Source of the DNA: Sphingomonas sp. S2-65
GTDB lineage: Bacteria > Pseudomonadota > Alphaproteobacteria > Sphingomonadales > Sphingomonadaceae
DNA: 64,000 nt
Direction of reading: 5' to 3'
Assembly: GCF_021513175.1 (NCBI RefSeq)
Contig: NZ_CP090953.1
Span: 806,001 to 870,000, forward strand
In this document: piece after piece, positions 38,319 through 47,498 of the stretch
How the letters are laid out: each line of letters opens with the position of its first letter
Position numbering within the stretch: the stretch's first letter is position 1
Notes under the pieces: generated by a model
What the model saw: the letters and a program-made list of their open reading frames with translations, nothing else
Told to the model about the DNA's origin: nothing
The model's database searches: none
Position numbers and translations under genes: made by a program

Positions 38319-39301
38319 CGGTCGTCTCCAGCAAGTTGCCCCAGCACGGCGGCCAGCGTGCGTGCCGCAAGTTCGATCTTGAAGGCGTTCCCCGGCAGCG
38401 GCGTCGCCTCGGCAAGTTCCGCTGCGGCCGCCGCGGCGAAGGCGTCCGGCGTAGCGGGGTTGCCGCGCAAGAACGCCTCCGCGCGGAGGGCACGCCACGG
38501 TTTGGTGCCGATGCCGCCAAAGGCGATGCGAACATCGTCGATGCGGCCATCCTGCATCGTCAGCCCTGCGGCGACCGACACCAGCGCGAAGGCGTAGCTC
38601 GCCCGGTCGCGAACCTTCCGATAGGACGAGCGCGCAAGCGTGGGTGCAGGCAGTTCGACTGCGACGATCACCTCCCCAGGCGAGAGCATGGTCTCCTGGT
38701 CCGGCCGATCGCCGGGCAAGCGGTGGAAGTCGACCAGCGGGATGACCCTCGCCCCGCCCTGCCCCGCGACATGTACCACGGCGTCGAGTGCGACCAGCGC
38801 GACGCACATATCGGACGGGTGGGTGGCGATGCAGTCGGGCGAGGCGCCGAGAACGGCGTGGTAGCGGTTGAACCCGCCGATCGCGTCGCACCCACTGCCC
38901 GGCACACGCTTGTTGCAGCGGGAGCCCGCGGCATCCTGGAAATAGAGACAGCGCGTCCGCTGCATGAGATTTCCGCCGACCGTCGCCATGTTGCGGATCT
39001 GCGCGGAGGCGCCGGCCAGCACCGCGCGCGCGAGCATGGGGTAGCGCTCGCGGACGATCGGATGCGCCGCCACGGCACTGTTGCGTGCCGAGGCTCCGAT
39101 CATCAGCCCGCCCGCGGCACTCGGTTCGATGATGGTCGACACCATGCTGACATCGACCAGCCGGGTCGGCTGCTCGATGCCCTTGCGCATCAAGTCGATC
39201 AGGTTCGTGCCGCCACCGAGCAGGCGGGCAGCCGCATCGCCCGATGCGAGACCTGCCGCGTCTTGGAACGATCCGGCGCGAAGATACGTCACCGGGTTCA
39301 T
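38315..39301 (-). CDS. paoB: PaoB-type FAD subunit of aldehyde oxidoreductase (copy 2)
   Basis: The protein is identical to copy 1 (19727-20713): 328 residues, FAD motifs at 29-37 and 106-114, and the four-cysteine [4Fe-4S] loop (Cys118, 129, 138, 157). It keeps the four-base overlaps with paoA and paoC. Confidence 0.92.
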   Translation of the reverse strand: MNPVTYLRAGSFQDAAGLASGDAAARLLGGGTNLIDLMRKGIEQPTRLVDVSMVSTIIEPSAAGGLMIGASARNSAVAAHPIVRERYPMLARAVLAGASAQIRNMATVGGNLMQRTRCLYFQDAAGSRCNKRVPGSGCDAIGGFNRYHAVLGASPDCIATHPSDMCVALVALDAVVHVAGQGGARVIPLVDFHRLPGDRPDQETMLSPGEVIVAVELPAPTLARSSYRKVRDRASYAFALVSVAAGLTMQDGRIDDVRIAFGGIGTKPWRALRAEAFLRGNPATPDAFAAAAAAELAEATPLPGNAFKIELAARTLAAVLGQLAGDDR

Positions 39302-39801
39302 GCCACCCGCTCCCGCGCGACCTGGAGGATGGCATCGACGATGCCGTTATGCGCGCCGCATCGGCACAGATTGCCGCTCATCCGCTCGCGTATTTCCTCG
39401 CGCGAGATCGACGCATTCCCGGTCAGATCCGAAGTGACGTAGCTGGGCAGCCCAAGCTCGATCTCGCGGAGCATGGCGGTGGCCGCGCAGATCTGCCCCG
39501 GCGTGCAATAGCCGCATTGGAACCCGTCATGTTCGATGAACGCCGTCTGCAGCGGGTGCGGTTCGCTTTCGCTGCCCAGACCTTCGATCGTCGTGACCTC
39601 CCGGCCGTCGACCTGCACGGCCAGGGTCAGGCAGGAAAGCACGCGCTCGCCGTCGATCAGGACGGTGCAGGCACCACAGGCACCCTGATTGCAGCCGACC
39701 TTCGTGCCGGTGAGATGCAGCCGCTCTCGTAGCAGGTCGAGCAACGAGACACGGGCATCCTCGGGCGGCGCAACCGCTGCGCCGTTGATCATGATCGCCA
39801 T
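39298..39801 (-). CDS. paoA: PaoA-type 2Fe-2S subunit of aldehyde oxidoreductase (copy 2)
   Basis: The protein is identical to copy 1 (20710-21213): 167 residues with eight cluster cysteines (37, 42, 45, 57, 96, 99, 146, 148) and no Tat leader. The gap to MarR differs from copy 1 by one missing G (GTTAGATAC for GTTAGGATAC near 39846), outside coding sequence. Confidence 0.92.
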   Translation of the reverse strand: MAIMINGAAVAPPEDARVSLLDLLRERLHLTGTKVGCNQGACGACTVLIDGERVLSCLTLAVQVDGREVTTIEGLGSESEPHPLQTAFIEHDGFQCGYCTPGQICAATAMLREIELGLPSYVTSDLTGNASISREEIRERMSGNLCRCGAHNGIVDAILQVARERVA

Positions 39802-39851
39802 CACCGTTCCTCCGGCCGGACGCACCAATCGCGTCCGCAGGGTTAGATACA

Positions 39852-39862
39852 ACGAATTTCGT
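39852..39862 (-). promoter_or_regulatory. Inverted repeat in the pao promoter (copy 2)
   Basis: ACGAA-T-TTCGT, as at 21265-21275, between MarR and paoA. Confidence 0.4.
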
Positions 39863-39867
39863 ACTAT

Positions 39868-40299
39868 TCAATCGTCGTTCGATGCAATCTTCTGGAGCAT
39901 CCCGATCAGGCTGTCGCGTTCGGCAGTCGATAGCGGCTCCAACATCCTGTCGTAGAGCTGGCGATGCGCGGCGCGGATATCGACGACACATGCCTCTCCT
40001 TCGGCAGAGAGCGCCAGCGCGACGGCACGGCGATCGCCCTCCGCGCGCCGCCGCGCGAGCAGGCCGCGCTTGACGAGCCGGTCGGTAGCCGAGGTGATGG
40101 TGGTATTGGCCACGCCCAGGAAGCGTGCGACGTCGCTGGGGCCGCAGCCTGGCTGATCGGCGACGTAGAGCAGCGTCTGCTTGTCGAGCTCGTTCAGCGA
40201 CTTGCCCGCGCCGGCGGCGTCGACCAGCTTGTACCGGCGCGTGAACGTGTCGAACACCGCGCCAAGTGCAGCAATCTGGTCGTCAGTCGGCTTCGTCAT
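39868..40299 (-). CDS. MarR-family transcriptional regulator (copy 2)
   Basis: The 143-residue protein is identical to copy 1 (21281-21712), with the winged-helix region and AEGDRR wing. The same start uncertainty applies (ATG 40299 or GTG 40365). Confidence 0.9.
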   Translation of the reverse strand: MTKPTDDQIAALGAVFDTFTRRYKLVDAAGAGKSLNELDKQTLLYVADQPGCGPSDVARFLGVANTTITSATDRLVKRGLLARRRAEGDRRAVALALSAEGEACVVDIRAAHRQLYDRMLEPLSTAERDSLIGMLQKIASNDD

Positions 40300-40402
40300 G
40301 AGGGCCGCATAGCGTGCTTCGCGCTCGGCTGGCCAGACTTGGCGGCAGTCTCCCCAAAGGTTCACTCCTGAACCTGGCGGAGGATGTTGCCGCAGTCACC
40401 GA

Positions 40403-42042
40403 TCAGGAAGACAGCCAGGTATACGGCCCTACCAGCGTGCCGACAAAGCCCGTCGCGGTCTTCGTGCTGAGAAACCTGGCGTCCAGATCGCTTTTCAGCG
40501 TCTTGGAAGCGCCCGATTCCGCATAGAGGAAGGCCATCGTGCCGCCGTCCGTTCGGATCGTCAGGGTCACCGGCGCGCTTGTCGCCAGCGGGGCCGTCGC
40601 GATCAGCCGCTCCTTGCCGTCCTCGCTCGCATAGAGCGCGACGCACGCCTGTCCTTCCAGGCGCGTCACGCCGAAGAACAGGTAATTGCGATCGCTCTGC
40701 ATCGCGGCCAGACCGGCCCTGTCGCCATCCTTGTCGGGTGTGAACCGCACCGTCGTGCTCATCGTCGCGCGGTGATGCTGCTGGCGGCGGGCGACGAACC
40801 CGGGAACGCCCGACAAGTCCCCCAGGCGGGCCCCGAATTGAGCACCAGATCGCCACCGTCGAGCCGGTAGAGCCGCGTCTTGGGCGTCCGCACCCCGATC
40901 CAGGCGAGGCCCAGTCGGGTGCCGTCGAATTCGTCGGCATAGGCGAAGTCGCCGCTGGTCGGCAGCGCCGCGCGGGGCTGGGCCGGCAGTCCGGGCTTGG
41001 GTGCGACGAACGGGATCGCCTTCCCCTTGGGCAGAATGATCGGCCATCCGTCGCGCCAGGTGACCGGGAGCAGGAAGGTTTCGCGACCGATATTGTAATA
41101 GTCGCCTGCATAGGGGCGCACCGCGAGGAAGGTGGCCCACCAATCGCCGTTCTGCGTCTGGACGAGCTTCGCATGGCCTGCCGAGGTGATCGGGTTCGGC
41201 CGGGTGGGATCCAGGTCGCGCTGCGTCAGGATCGGATTGCCGGCGAATGCGGCATACGGACCACGCAGCGTGCGGGACCGCAGCACGACCTGCGAATGGT
41301 TGACGCTGGTGCCGCCTTCGGCCGCGGTCAGATAGTACCACCCGCCACGGCGCAGGATATGGGGTCCTTCGATCCACACCGGCTTCTTGGTGATGTCGAC
41401 GCCGCCGTTTACGAGCTGCGTCGATTCGCCGACCATCTTGCCCGTGCGCCAGTCGAACTCCTGGATCCAGATCGCGCGGTGTCCGTCATAGCGGGGCGGT
41501 TCGGCGGGCGCTCGGTTGTTGACGATATAGGCGCGGTCGCCCTCCCAATGGATTGACGGGTCGATGCCCTCGAACGGAAGCCAGGTCGGATCGGACCAGG
41601 GACCCGCGGGGTCCTTCGCCGTAATCACGAAGTTGCCGCCGCAGCCGACACAGGTGTTGGCGATGTAGAAGGTGCCGCCATGATATGAGATGTCGGGCGC
41701 GAACACCGCCTCGGACGTGCGCTTGCCCGTGAAATCCAGCTGCCCGGGACGGTCGATCGCGTTGCCGATCTGGGTCCAGTTCACCAGATCCTTCGACCGG
41801 AAGATCGGCAGCCCGGGGAAGTGCGCGAAGGAGGAGAGCACCAGGTAATAATCGTCGCCGACGCGCGTGACCGACGGGTCGGGATAATAGCCCGACACGA
41901 TCGGGTTGCGATACTGCCCCGGCAACGCGGTTGCCTGCTCCTGGCTCTGTCCTTCATAGGCGAACCGGCTGAAGCGCGGGAGGTCGCTAGCCGCAGCCGA
42001 AGTGGCGGCCAGGGCGGCCGCAAGCGCAAGCAGACGAAGCAC
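40403..42042 (-). pseudogene. GH43 glycoside hydrolase, second type, frameshifted (copy 2)
   Basis: Copy 2 of the gene at 21816-23456. One C is missing near 40831 (GGGCCCCG for GGGCCCCCG). The signal peptide and the whole propeller with Asp55, Asp161 and Glu225 are open from GTG 42042; the frame is lost at about residue 404, inside the C-terminal beta-sandwich, and the remainder is open in the neighbouring frame to the stop at 40403. Confidence 0.87.
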
Positions 42043-42118
42043 GTGTCTCTCCTTGTTCGTGCCGGATCCCGGCTTCGCGCGGAGCATAGGCAGCGATCGC
42101 GCATCCATGAAACCGCAT

Positions 42119-42171
42119 TTCATTCACACGCGCGTTAGTGAACGTTGACAAGCCCCTGCGATCGCTGCAAC
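42119..42171 (+). promoter_or_regulatory. Palindromic operator and promoter of the second TonB receptor (copy 2)
   Basis: The 24-bp palindrome (42119-42142) and the predicted promoter TTGACA-N13-GCTGCAAC (42145-42171) are unchanged from copy 1. Confidence 0.65.
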
Positions 42172-42222
42172 CTCAGGATCAAGCCGGCACGCAGATGATC
42201 GGCAAACATGGAGAGAGAGAGC

Positions 42223-44550
42223 ATGCGGGCATATCTTCTCGCGTCGGCATGTGCCGTCGCCGTCGCGACCGGCGTTTCGCCGGCGGCAGCGCAGAACGAC
42301 CCTGCCACGACCGTCGAGCAACTCAGCCCCACCGCGCAGCAGGATGACGCGGAAGCGGGCCAGAACGAAGTCGTCGTCACCGCCACCCGTCGCGAAGAGC
42401 GGATCCAGGACGTGCCGATCAGCGTCACCGCCTTCCAGCAGGAAGAGCTGACCCAAAAAGGCATCGTCGGCTTCGAGGGGATCGCCCGCGAGACCCCGGG
42501 CGTGATCCTCAACCGCCCGACCCAGAACTTCAACAACTTCACCGCCCGCGGCATCGCCACCAACGGCTATAACGCCAATCTCCAGAGCTCAGTCGCGGTA
42601 TACATGGACGAGCTGCCGATCTCGACGATCGGCAACACCACCGTGGTCGACCCGAACCTGTTCGACGTCGAGCGCGTCGAGTTCCTGCGCGGTCCGCAGG
42701 GCACGCTGTTCGGCTCGGGCTCGCTTTCGGGCGCCATGCGGATCCTCACCAAGAGCCCCGACCTCAACAATTTCGACACCTCGGTGCTGGTCGATCTCGC
42801 CCTCACCGGCTCGGACAGCTTCCGCCAGCGCTACAATGCGATGCTCAACATTCCGGTGGTGACCGACAAGCTCGCGATCCGCGCGGTCGGCTTCTACCGC
42901 AACGAGGAAGGCTATCTCGACAATGTCGGGACCGGCGTCCACAACTCGAACACGCTCAAGGACTATGGCGGTCGCGCGCTCGCTTTGTGGAAGCCCACCG
43001 ACCGCCTGTCGATCCGCCTGCTCGGCTCGTACGAGAACAGCGATCCCGCCGATTCCTCGCTCACCAGCCCCTCGCTCGGCCGCGAGAAGCGCGTCTCGGA
43101 CCAGCCCGACCGCTTCACCGGCAAGCAGACGATCCTCAACGCCACTCTCGAATACCAGGCCGATTTCGCGACGCTGACCAGCTCGTCGACCTATTCGGAT
43201 TTCGACCAGCGCTTCTGGCTCGACCTGGCCGGCACCTTCCCCCGCCAGCCCGCTTACCCCGGCGCGCCGATCGCCTTCGGCCTCGACGCCAACGCCTATG
43301 ACAAGGTGTTCGTCCAGGAGACCCGCCTCGCCTCGACCCTCGATGGCCCGCTCCAGTTCGTGGTCGGCGGCTTCTACCTCCACCGCCGCCGCGACGTGGA
43401 CTATTTCTACCGCTCGTCGCTCGCCTTCCTGGCGGCGCGCGGCCTCACCGGGCTTCCCGACCAATATTACCAAAAGCAATATACCCATCAGATCAGCGAG
43501 GAACTCGCCGGCTTCGGCGAGCTGACCTACCGCTTCTCCGACAAGTTCTGGGTCACCGGCGGCATGCGCTACGGCCGCACCTCGGCACAGGGCTTCACCG
43601 AGGAGGGCGGCTATCTCGCCACCGCCTTCGGCCAGAATTACTTCACCTATGCGCTGCTCGGCATCCCGGTGAACTTCAACACCTTCACGCCCTATGCGGC
43701 AGTCGAGGGCGTCAAGGCATCGGGAACCAAACCGTCGTGGAAGGCCAGCGTCAGCTACAAGCCCAGCCAGTCGCTAACCACCTACGCCACCTTCTCCACC
43801 GGCTTCCGCGCGCCGATCGTCAACGCGTTCGCCGGGCGTCCCAGCCTGGTGAACCCCAACGACATCACCATCCCCTATGGCGCGGATTCGGACGACCTGA
43901 AGAGCTACGAAGTCGGCGCCAAGGCCCGCTTCCTGAACGGCTTGGTGACGATCAACGCCGCGGCGTATCTGATCGACTGGAGCAACATCCAGGCGCAGGC
44001 CAACCGCGTGTCGGACTCGGTCCAGTTCGCCACCAATATCGGCGCCGCGCAGAGCAAGGGCTTCGAAGTCGAGATGGGGATCATCCCGGCCAAGGACGTC
44101 TTCATCGGCTTCAACGCCGCATATAACGACGCCAAGATCACCAAGCTCAGCGCCGAGGAAGCCGCGATCTCGGGCGCGGTGCTCGGCCACCGCCTCTCGG
44201 CGCCCCGGCTCCAGGGCGCGATGTTCCTGTCCTACGGCTTCGACCTGGGCCGGGATACCAAGGGCACGCTGGCGGTGAACGCGCAATATGTCGGCTCGTA
44301 CAACAGCTCGTTCCCGAACACGCCGGGCCTCCCCAACGTGCCGCTGTCGACCTTTGGCGAAACCGACGAATATGTGAACACCAATGTCAGCTTCGGCATG
44401 AAGCGCGGGCCGGTATCAGCGCAGCTCTATGTCGAGAATCTGTTCGACGATCACTCGGTGATCTACATCCACCCCGAGGCGTTCCTGGTCAGCCGGTTCG
44501 GCACGCTGCGCCCGCGCACCATCGGCATCCGTCTCGGCTACGGGCTTTGA
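42223..44550 (+). CDS. TonB-dependent receptor, second type (complete copy)
   Basis: A 775-residue outer-membrane receptor of the smaller, FecA-like type. Signal peptide to about residue 23 (SPAAAQ), TonB box EVVVTATRR at 49-57, plug with VPISVTAF, TARGIATNGYNANLQSSVAVYMDELP and RVEFLRGPQGTLFGSGSLSGAMRILTKSP, then the barrel ending in LGYGL. Receptors with the RGPQGTLFG...AGGAI-like pattern in sphingomonads often import hydrophobic or aromatic compounds rather than plain sugars. It leads an operon with MFS permease, esterase, acyl-CoA synthetase and TetR, which fits uptake and breakdown of an ester. The ribosome site is a GA repeat one unit longer than in copy 1; this puts an upstream ATG (42208) in frame as well. 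Confidence 0.92.
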   Translation: MRAYLLASACAVAVATGVSPAAAQNDPATTVEQLSPTAQQDDAEAGQNEVVVTATRREERIQDVPISVTAFQQEELTQKGIVGFEGIARETPGVILNRPTQNFNNFTARGIATNGYNANLQSSVAVYMDELPISTIGNTTVVDPNLFDVERVEFLRGPQGTLFGSGSLSGAMRILTKSPDLNNFDTSVLVDLALTGSDSFRQRYNAMLNIPVVTDKLAIRAVGFYRNEEGYLDNVGTGVHNSNTLKDYGGRALALWKPTDRLSIRLLGSYENSDPADSSLTSPSLGREKRVSDQPDRFTGKQTILNATLEYQADFATLTSSSTYSDFDQRFWLDLAGTFPRQPAYPGAPIAFGLDANAYDKVFVQETRLASTLDGPLQFVVGGFYLHRRRDVDYFYRSSLAFLAARGLTGLPDQYYQKQYTHQISEELAGFGELTYRFSDKFWVTGGMRYGRTSAQGFTEEGGYLATAFGQNYFTYALLGIPVNFNTFTPYAAVEGVKASGTKPSWKASVSYKPSQSLTTYATFSTGFRAPIVNAFAGRPSLVNPNDITIPYGADSDDLKSYEVGAKARFLNGLVTINAAAYLIDWSNIQAQANRVSDSVQFATNIGAAQSKGFEVEMGIIPAKDVFIGFNAAYNDAKITKLSAEEAAISGAVLGHRLSAPRLQGAMFLSYGFDLGRDTKGTLAVNAQYVGSYNSSFPNTPGLPNVPLSTFGETDEYVNTNVSFGMKRGPVSAQLYVENLFDDHSVIYIHPEAFLVSRFGTLRPRTIGIRLGYGL

Positions 44551-44553
44551 TCG

Positions 44554-45873
44554 GTGAGCGCCGCTTCCACCTCCTCGACGTCCGCGCCGGAACTCGACAC
44601 CGCACGCGCGCGGCCGCCCTGGTTCGTGCTGGCGGCGCTCACCTTCGTCTACATCCTCAACTTCCTGGATCGCCAGCTGATCGGCATCCTCGCCAAGCCG
44701 ATTCAGGACTCGCTGCAAGTCACCGATGGCCAGCTCGGGCTGATCGGCGGGCTGTATTTCGCGATGTTCTATTGCTTCATCGCCATTCCGGTAGGCTGGC
44801 TGGCGGACCGCACCAACCGGGTGCGGGTGCTCTCCCTCGCCTGCGCGATCTGGAGCGGCGCCACGACGGCCTGCGGCCTTGCCGCCAGCTATCCTCAGCT
44901 TGTGGCGGCGCGGATGATGGTCGGCTTCGGCGAGGCGGGCGGGGTTCCGCCGTCCTACGCGATCATCACCGACACCTACCCGCCGGGCAAGCGTGCGGCG
45001 GCGATCGGCATCTTCAATCTCGGACCCGCGATCGGCGCCGCCGCCGGCGTGGCCTTTGGCGCCTCGATTGCCGAGCGCTTCGGCTGGCGCATGCCGTTCA
45101 TCGTCGTCGGCGGGATCGGCATCCTCACTGCCGTGCTGGTCTGGCTGTTCATCCGTGAGCCCGAACGCGGCGCGACCGATGCCGTGCGCAGCGGCGACGC
45201 GTCGGAAAAGGCTCTGTTCTGGCCGACGCTGCGGATGTTCTTCTCGCAGCCGATCCTGATGCTCGCGGCGCTGGGCAGCGGCGCCACGCAGTTCGTCACC
45301 TACGGCCTGGGCAATTTCGCCGTGCTGTTCCTGATGCGCGAAAAGGGGATGGTGCTGGGCGAAGTCGCAATCTGGTACGCGCTGGTGCTCGCGCTCGGCA
45401 TGGGCGGCGGCATGGTGCTTTCCGGCCGCGTGATTGACCGCATGACCCGGCGGTCGCGCACCGGCTATGCGATCGCCCCGGCGGTATCGCTCGCCATCGC
45501 CATGCCCTTCTACCTCGCCTTTGTCTGGGCGCCGAGCTGGCCGCTCGCGCTGGTGCTGCTCGCGGTCGTGATGACCTTCAACTACTTCTATCTCTCGGCC
45601 TCGGTCGCGCTGGTGCAGGAGGAAGTGAAGCCCAACCAGCGGGTGCTATCCGGCGCGCTGTTGCTGCTGGTGATGAACTTCATCGGCCTCGGCCTCGGCC
45701 CCACCTGGGTCGGCGCGGCGAGCGACTGGTTCAAGGCGCAGGGCGACGCGCATGGCCTGCAATCGGCGCTCTACACGCTCACACCCTTCTATTTCCTCGC
45801 CATCGCGCTCTTCCTCTGGCTCGCGCGGTTGCTGCGCCGCGAGGGGCCCAACCCGGTCCAGGTTCCCGCATGA
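44554..45873 (+). CDS. MFS transporter, spinster-like (copy 2)
   Basis: The 439-residue protein is identical to copy 1 (25964-27283). It starts with GTG four bases after the receptor stop and overlaps the esterase start by four bases. Confidence 0.9.
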   Translation: MSAASTSSTSAPELDTARARPPWFVLAALTFVYILNFLDRQLIGILAKPIQDSLQVTDGQLGLIGGLYFAMFYCFIAIPVGWLADRTNRVRVLSLACAIWSGATTACGLAASYPQLVAARMMVGFGEAGGVPPSYAIITDTYPPGKRAAAIGIFNLGPAIGAAAGVAFGASIAERFGWRMPFIVVGGIGILTAVLVWLFIREPERGATDAVRSGDASEKALFWPTLRMFFSQPILMLAALGSGATQFVTYGLGNFAVLFLMREKGMVLGEVAIWYALVLALGMGGGMVLSGRVIDRMTRRSRTGYAIAPAVSLAIAMPFYLAFVWAPSWPLALVLLAVVMTFNYFYLSASVALVQEEVKPNQRVLSGALLLLVMNFIGLGLGPTWVGAASDWFKAQGDAHGLQSALYTLTPFYFLAIALFLWLARLLRREGPNPVQVPA

Positions 45874-47498
45874 AACAGCTTCCCTCTGCCGCGTTCGCGG
45901 CATGCCTCCTCGCCGCCAGCCCCGCACTGGCCCAGTCGCCCATCGTCGATGCACCGGCGGGAAGGCTGGAGGGCAGCGCCGAAGGCACGCTCCGGCTGTT
46001 CAAGGGCATCCCCTATACCCAGCCGCCGGTGGGCGCGAAGCGCTGGCAGGCGCCGGCGCCGCTGCCGGCTTGGCCGGGCGTCCGCAAGGCGACCAGCTTC
46101 GGCCCCGCCTGCGTCCAGCCGCGCCCGAAGATCGCCGGCATCTACACCAACCCGCCCGAGCGGATGAGCGAGGACTGCCTGACGCTCAACGTCTGGGCGC
46201 CCAGGAACGCCGGCAAGCTGCCGGTGTTCGTCTGGATCCACGGCGGCGCGCTGGTCTCGGGCTACAGCCATGAGGGGATGTACGACGGCGCGCGCATGGC
46301 CGCGCGCGGCATGATCGTCGTCTCGATCAACTATCGGCTGGGCATCCTCGGCTACCTCGCCCATCCCGGTCTCAGCGCGGAATCGCCCGAGGGCATCTCG
46401 GGCAATTACGGCCTGCTCGACCAGATCGCGGCGCTCCGCTGGGTGAAGGACAATATCGGCGCGTTCGGCGGCGATGCTGCCAACGTCACGGTCGCAGGCG
46501 AATCCGCCGGCGGGCTGAGCGTGATGTACCTGATGGCGAGCCCGCGGGCGCGCGGCCTGTTTCAGCGGGCGATCGCCCAGAGCGCCTATATGATTTCCGC
46601 GCCAGACCTGAAGACGGCGCGCAACGGCACGCCTTCGGCCGAAGCGGCCGGCACGCTGGCGATGACCGCGCTCGGCGCCGCCGACCTTGCCGGCCTGCGG
46701 GCGATGGACGCCGAAAAGCTCACCAGCGATGCCGCGGGCAAGGGCTATGGCCCCTGGGGCACGGTCGACGGCAAGATACTGCCCCGGCAGCTGGCCGAGA
46801 CCTGGGATCGCGGCGAACAGGCGCCGGTACCAATATTGGCCGGCTTCAACAGCGGCGAAATCCGCTCGCTGCGTGTCCTCCTCCCCCCGGCCCCCGCCGA
46901 TGCCGCCGCCTATGAAACGGCGATCCGCGCCCGCTATGGCGATCTGGCGGACGCGTTCCTGCGCCTCTACCCGTCGAACGCGATCGGCGAGAGCATGCTC
47001 GCCACCACCCGCGACGCGCTCTACGGCTGGACCTCGACGCGCCTCGCCCTTGGCCAGACCGCGATCGGCCAGCGCGGCTATCTCTATCTTTTCGATCATG
47101 GCTATCCGGCTACCGACGACAACGGGCTGCACGCCTTCCACGCGTCGGAGATCCCCTATGTCTTCGGCACCGCCGGCCGCACCCCGGCGCTGTGGCCCAA
47201 GGTGCCGGACACCCCCGCCGAGCGACGGATGTCGGACGCGATGATGGGCTATTGGTCCTCCTTCGCGAAGACCGGCACGCCCGCCGCGAACGGCCAGCCG
47301 ACGTGGCAGCCCTATGGCAAGGAAGGGCATTATATGGCCTTTGCCCAGGCGCCGCGCCCGGGCACCAAGCTGTTCCCCGGCATGTTCGCGCTGCACGAGG
47401 CGGCGGTCTGCCGCCGGCGCGCCGCCGGCGATCAGCCCTGGAACTGGAACACCGGCATCGCCTCTCCCGTGCTCAAGAAGACGGAAGGGTGCCGATGA
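45870..47498 (+). CDS. Type-B carboxylesterase (complete copy)
   Basis: A 542-residue secreted alpha/beta-hydrolase of the carboxylesterase type-B family. Signal peptide to residue 22 (SPALAQ), oxyanion-hole motif HGGA (124-127), nucleophile Ser212 in GESAGG, and the FHASEIPYVFG stretch with the catalytic-histidine region. Cys81 and Cys103 (SEDCLTLNVW) form the family's usual disulfide. It should act in the periplasm on an ester brought in by the TonB receptor, giving an acid that the adjacent ligase could activate. Feruloyl or other plant-wall esters would suit the locus, but the substrate is an inference. The end overlaps the ligase start (ATGA at 47495-47498). Confidence 0.9.
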   Translation: MKQLPSAAFAACLLAASPALAQSPIVDAPAGRLEGSAEGTLRLFKGIPYTQPPVGAKRWQAPAPLPAWPGVRKATSFGPACVQPRPKIAGIYTNPPERMSEDCLTLNVWAPRNAGKLPVFVWIHGGALVSGYSHEGMYDGARMAARGMIVVSINYRLGILGYLAHPGLSAESPEGISGNYGLLDQIAALRWVKDNIGAFGGDAANVTVAGESAGGLSVMYLMASPRARGLFQRAIAQSAYMISAPDLKTARNGTPSAEAAGTLAMTALGAADLAGLRAMDAEKLTSDAAGKGYGPWGTVDGKILPRQLAETWDRGEQAPVPILAGFNSGEIRSLRVLLPPAPADAAAYETAIRARYGDLADAFLRLYPSNAIGESMLATTRDALYGWTSTRLALGQTAIGQRGYLYLFDHGYPATDDNGLHAFHASEIPYVFGTAGRTPALWPKVPDTPAERRMSDAMMGYWSSFAKTGTPAANGQPTWQPYGKEGHYMAFAQAPRPGTKLFPGMFALHEAAVCRRRAAGDQPWNWNTGIASPVLKKTEGCR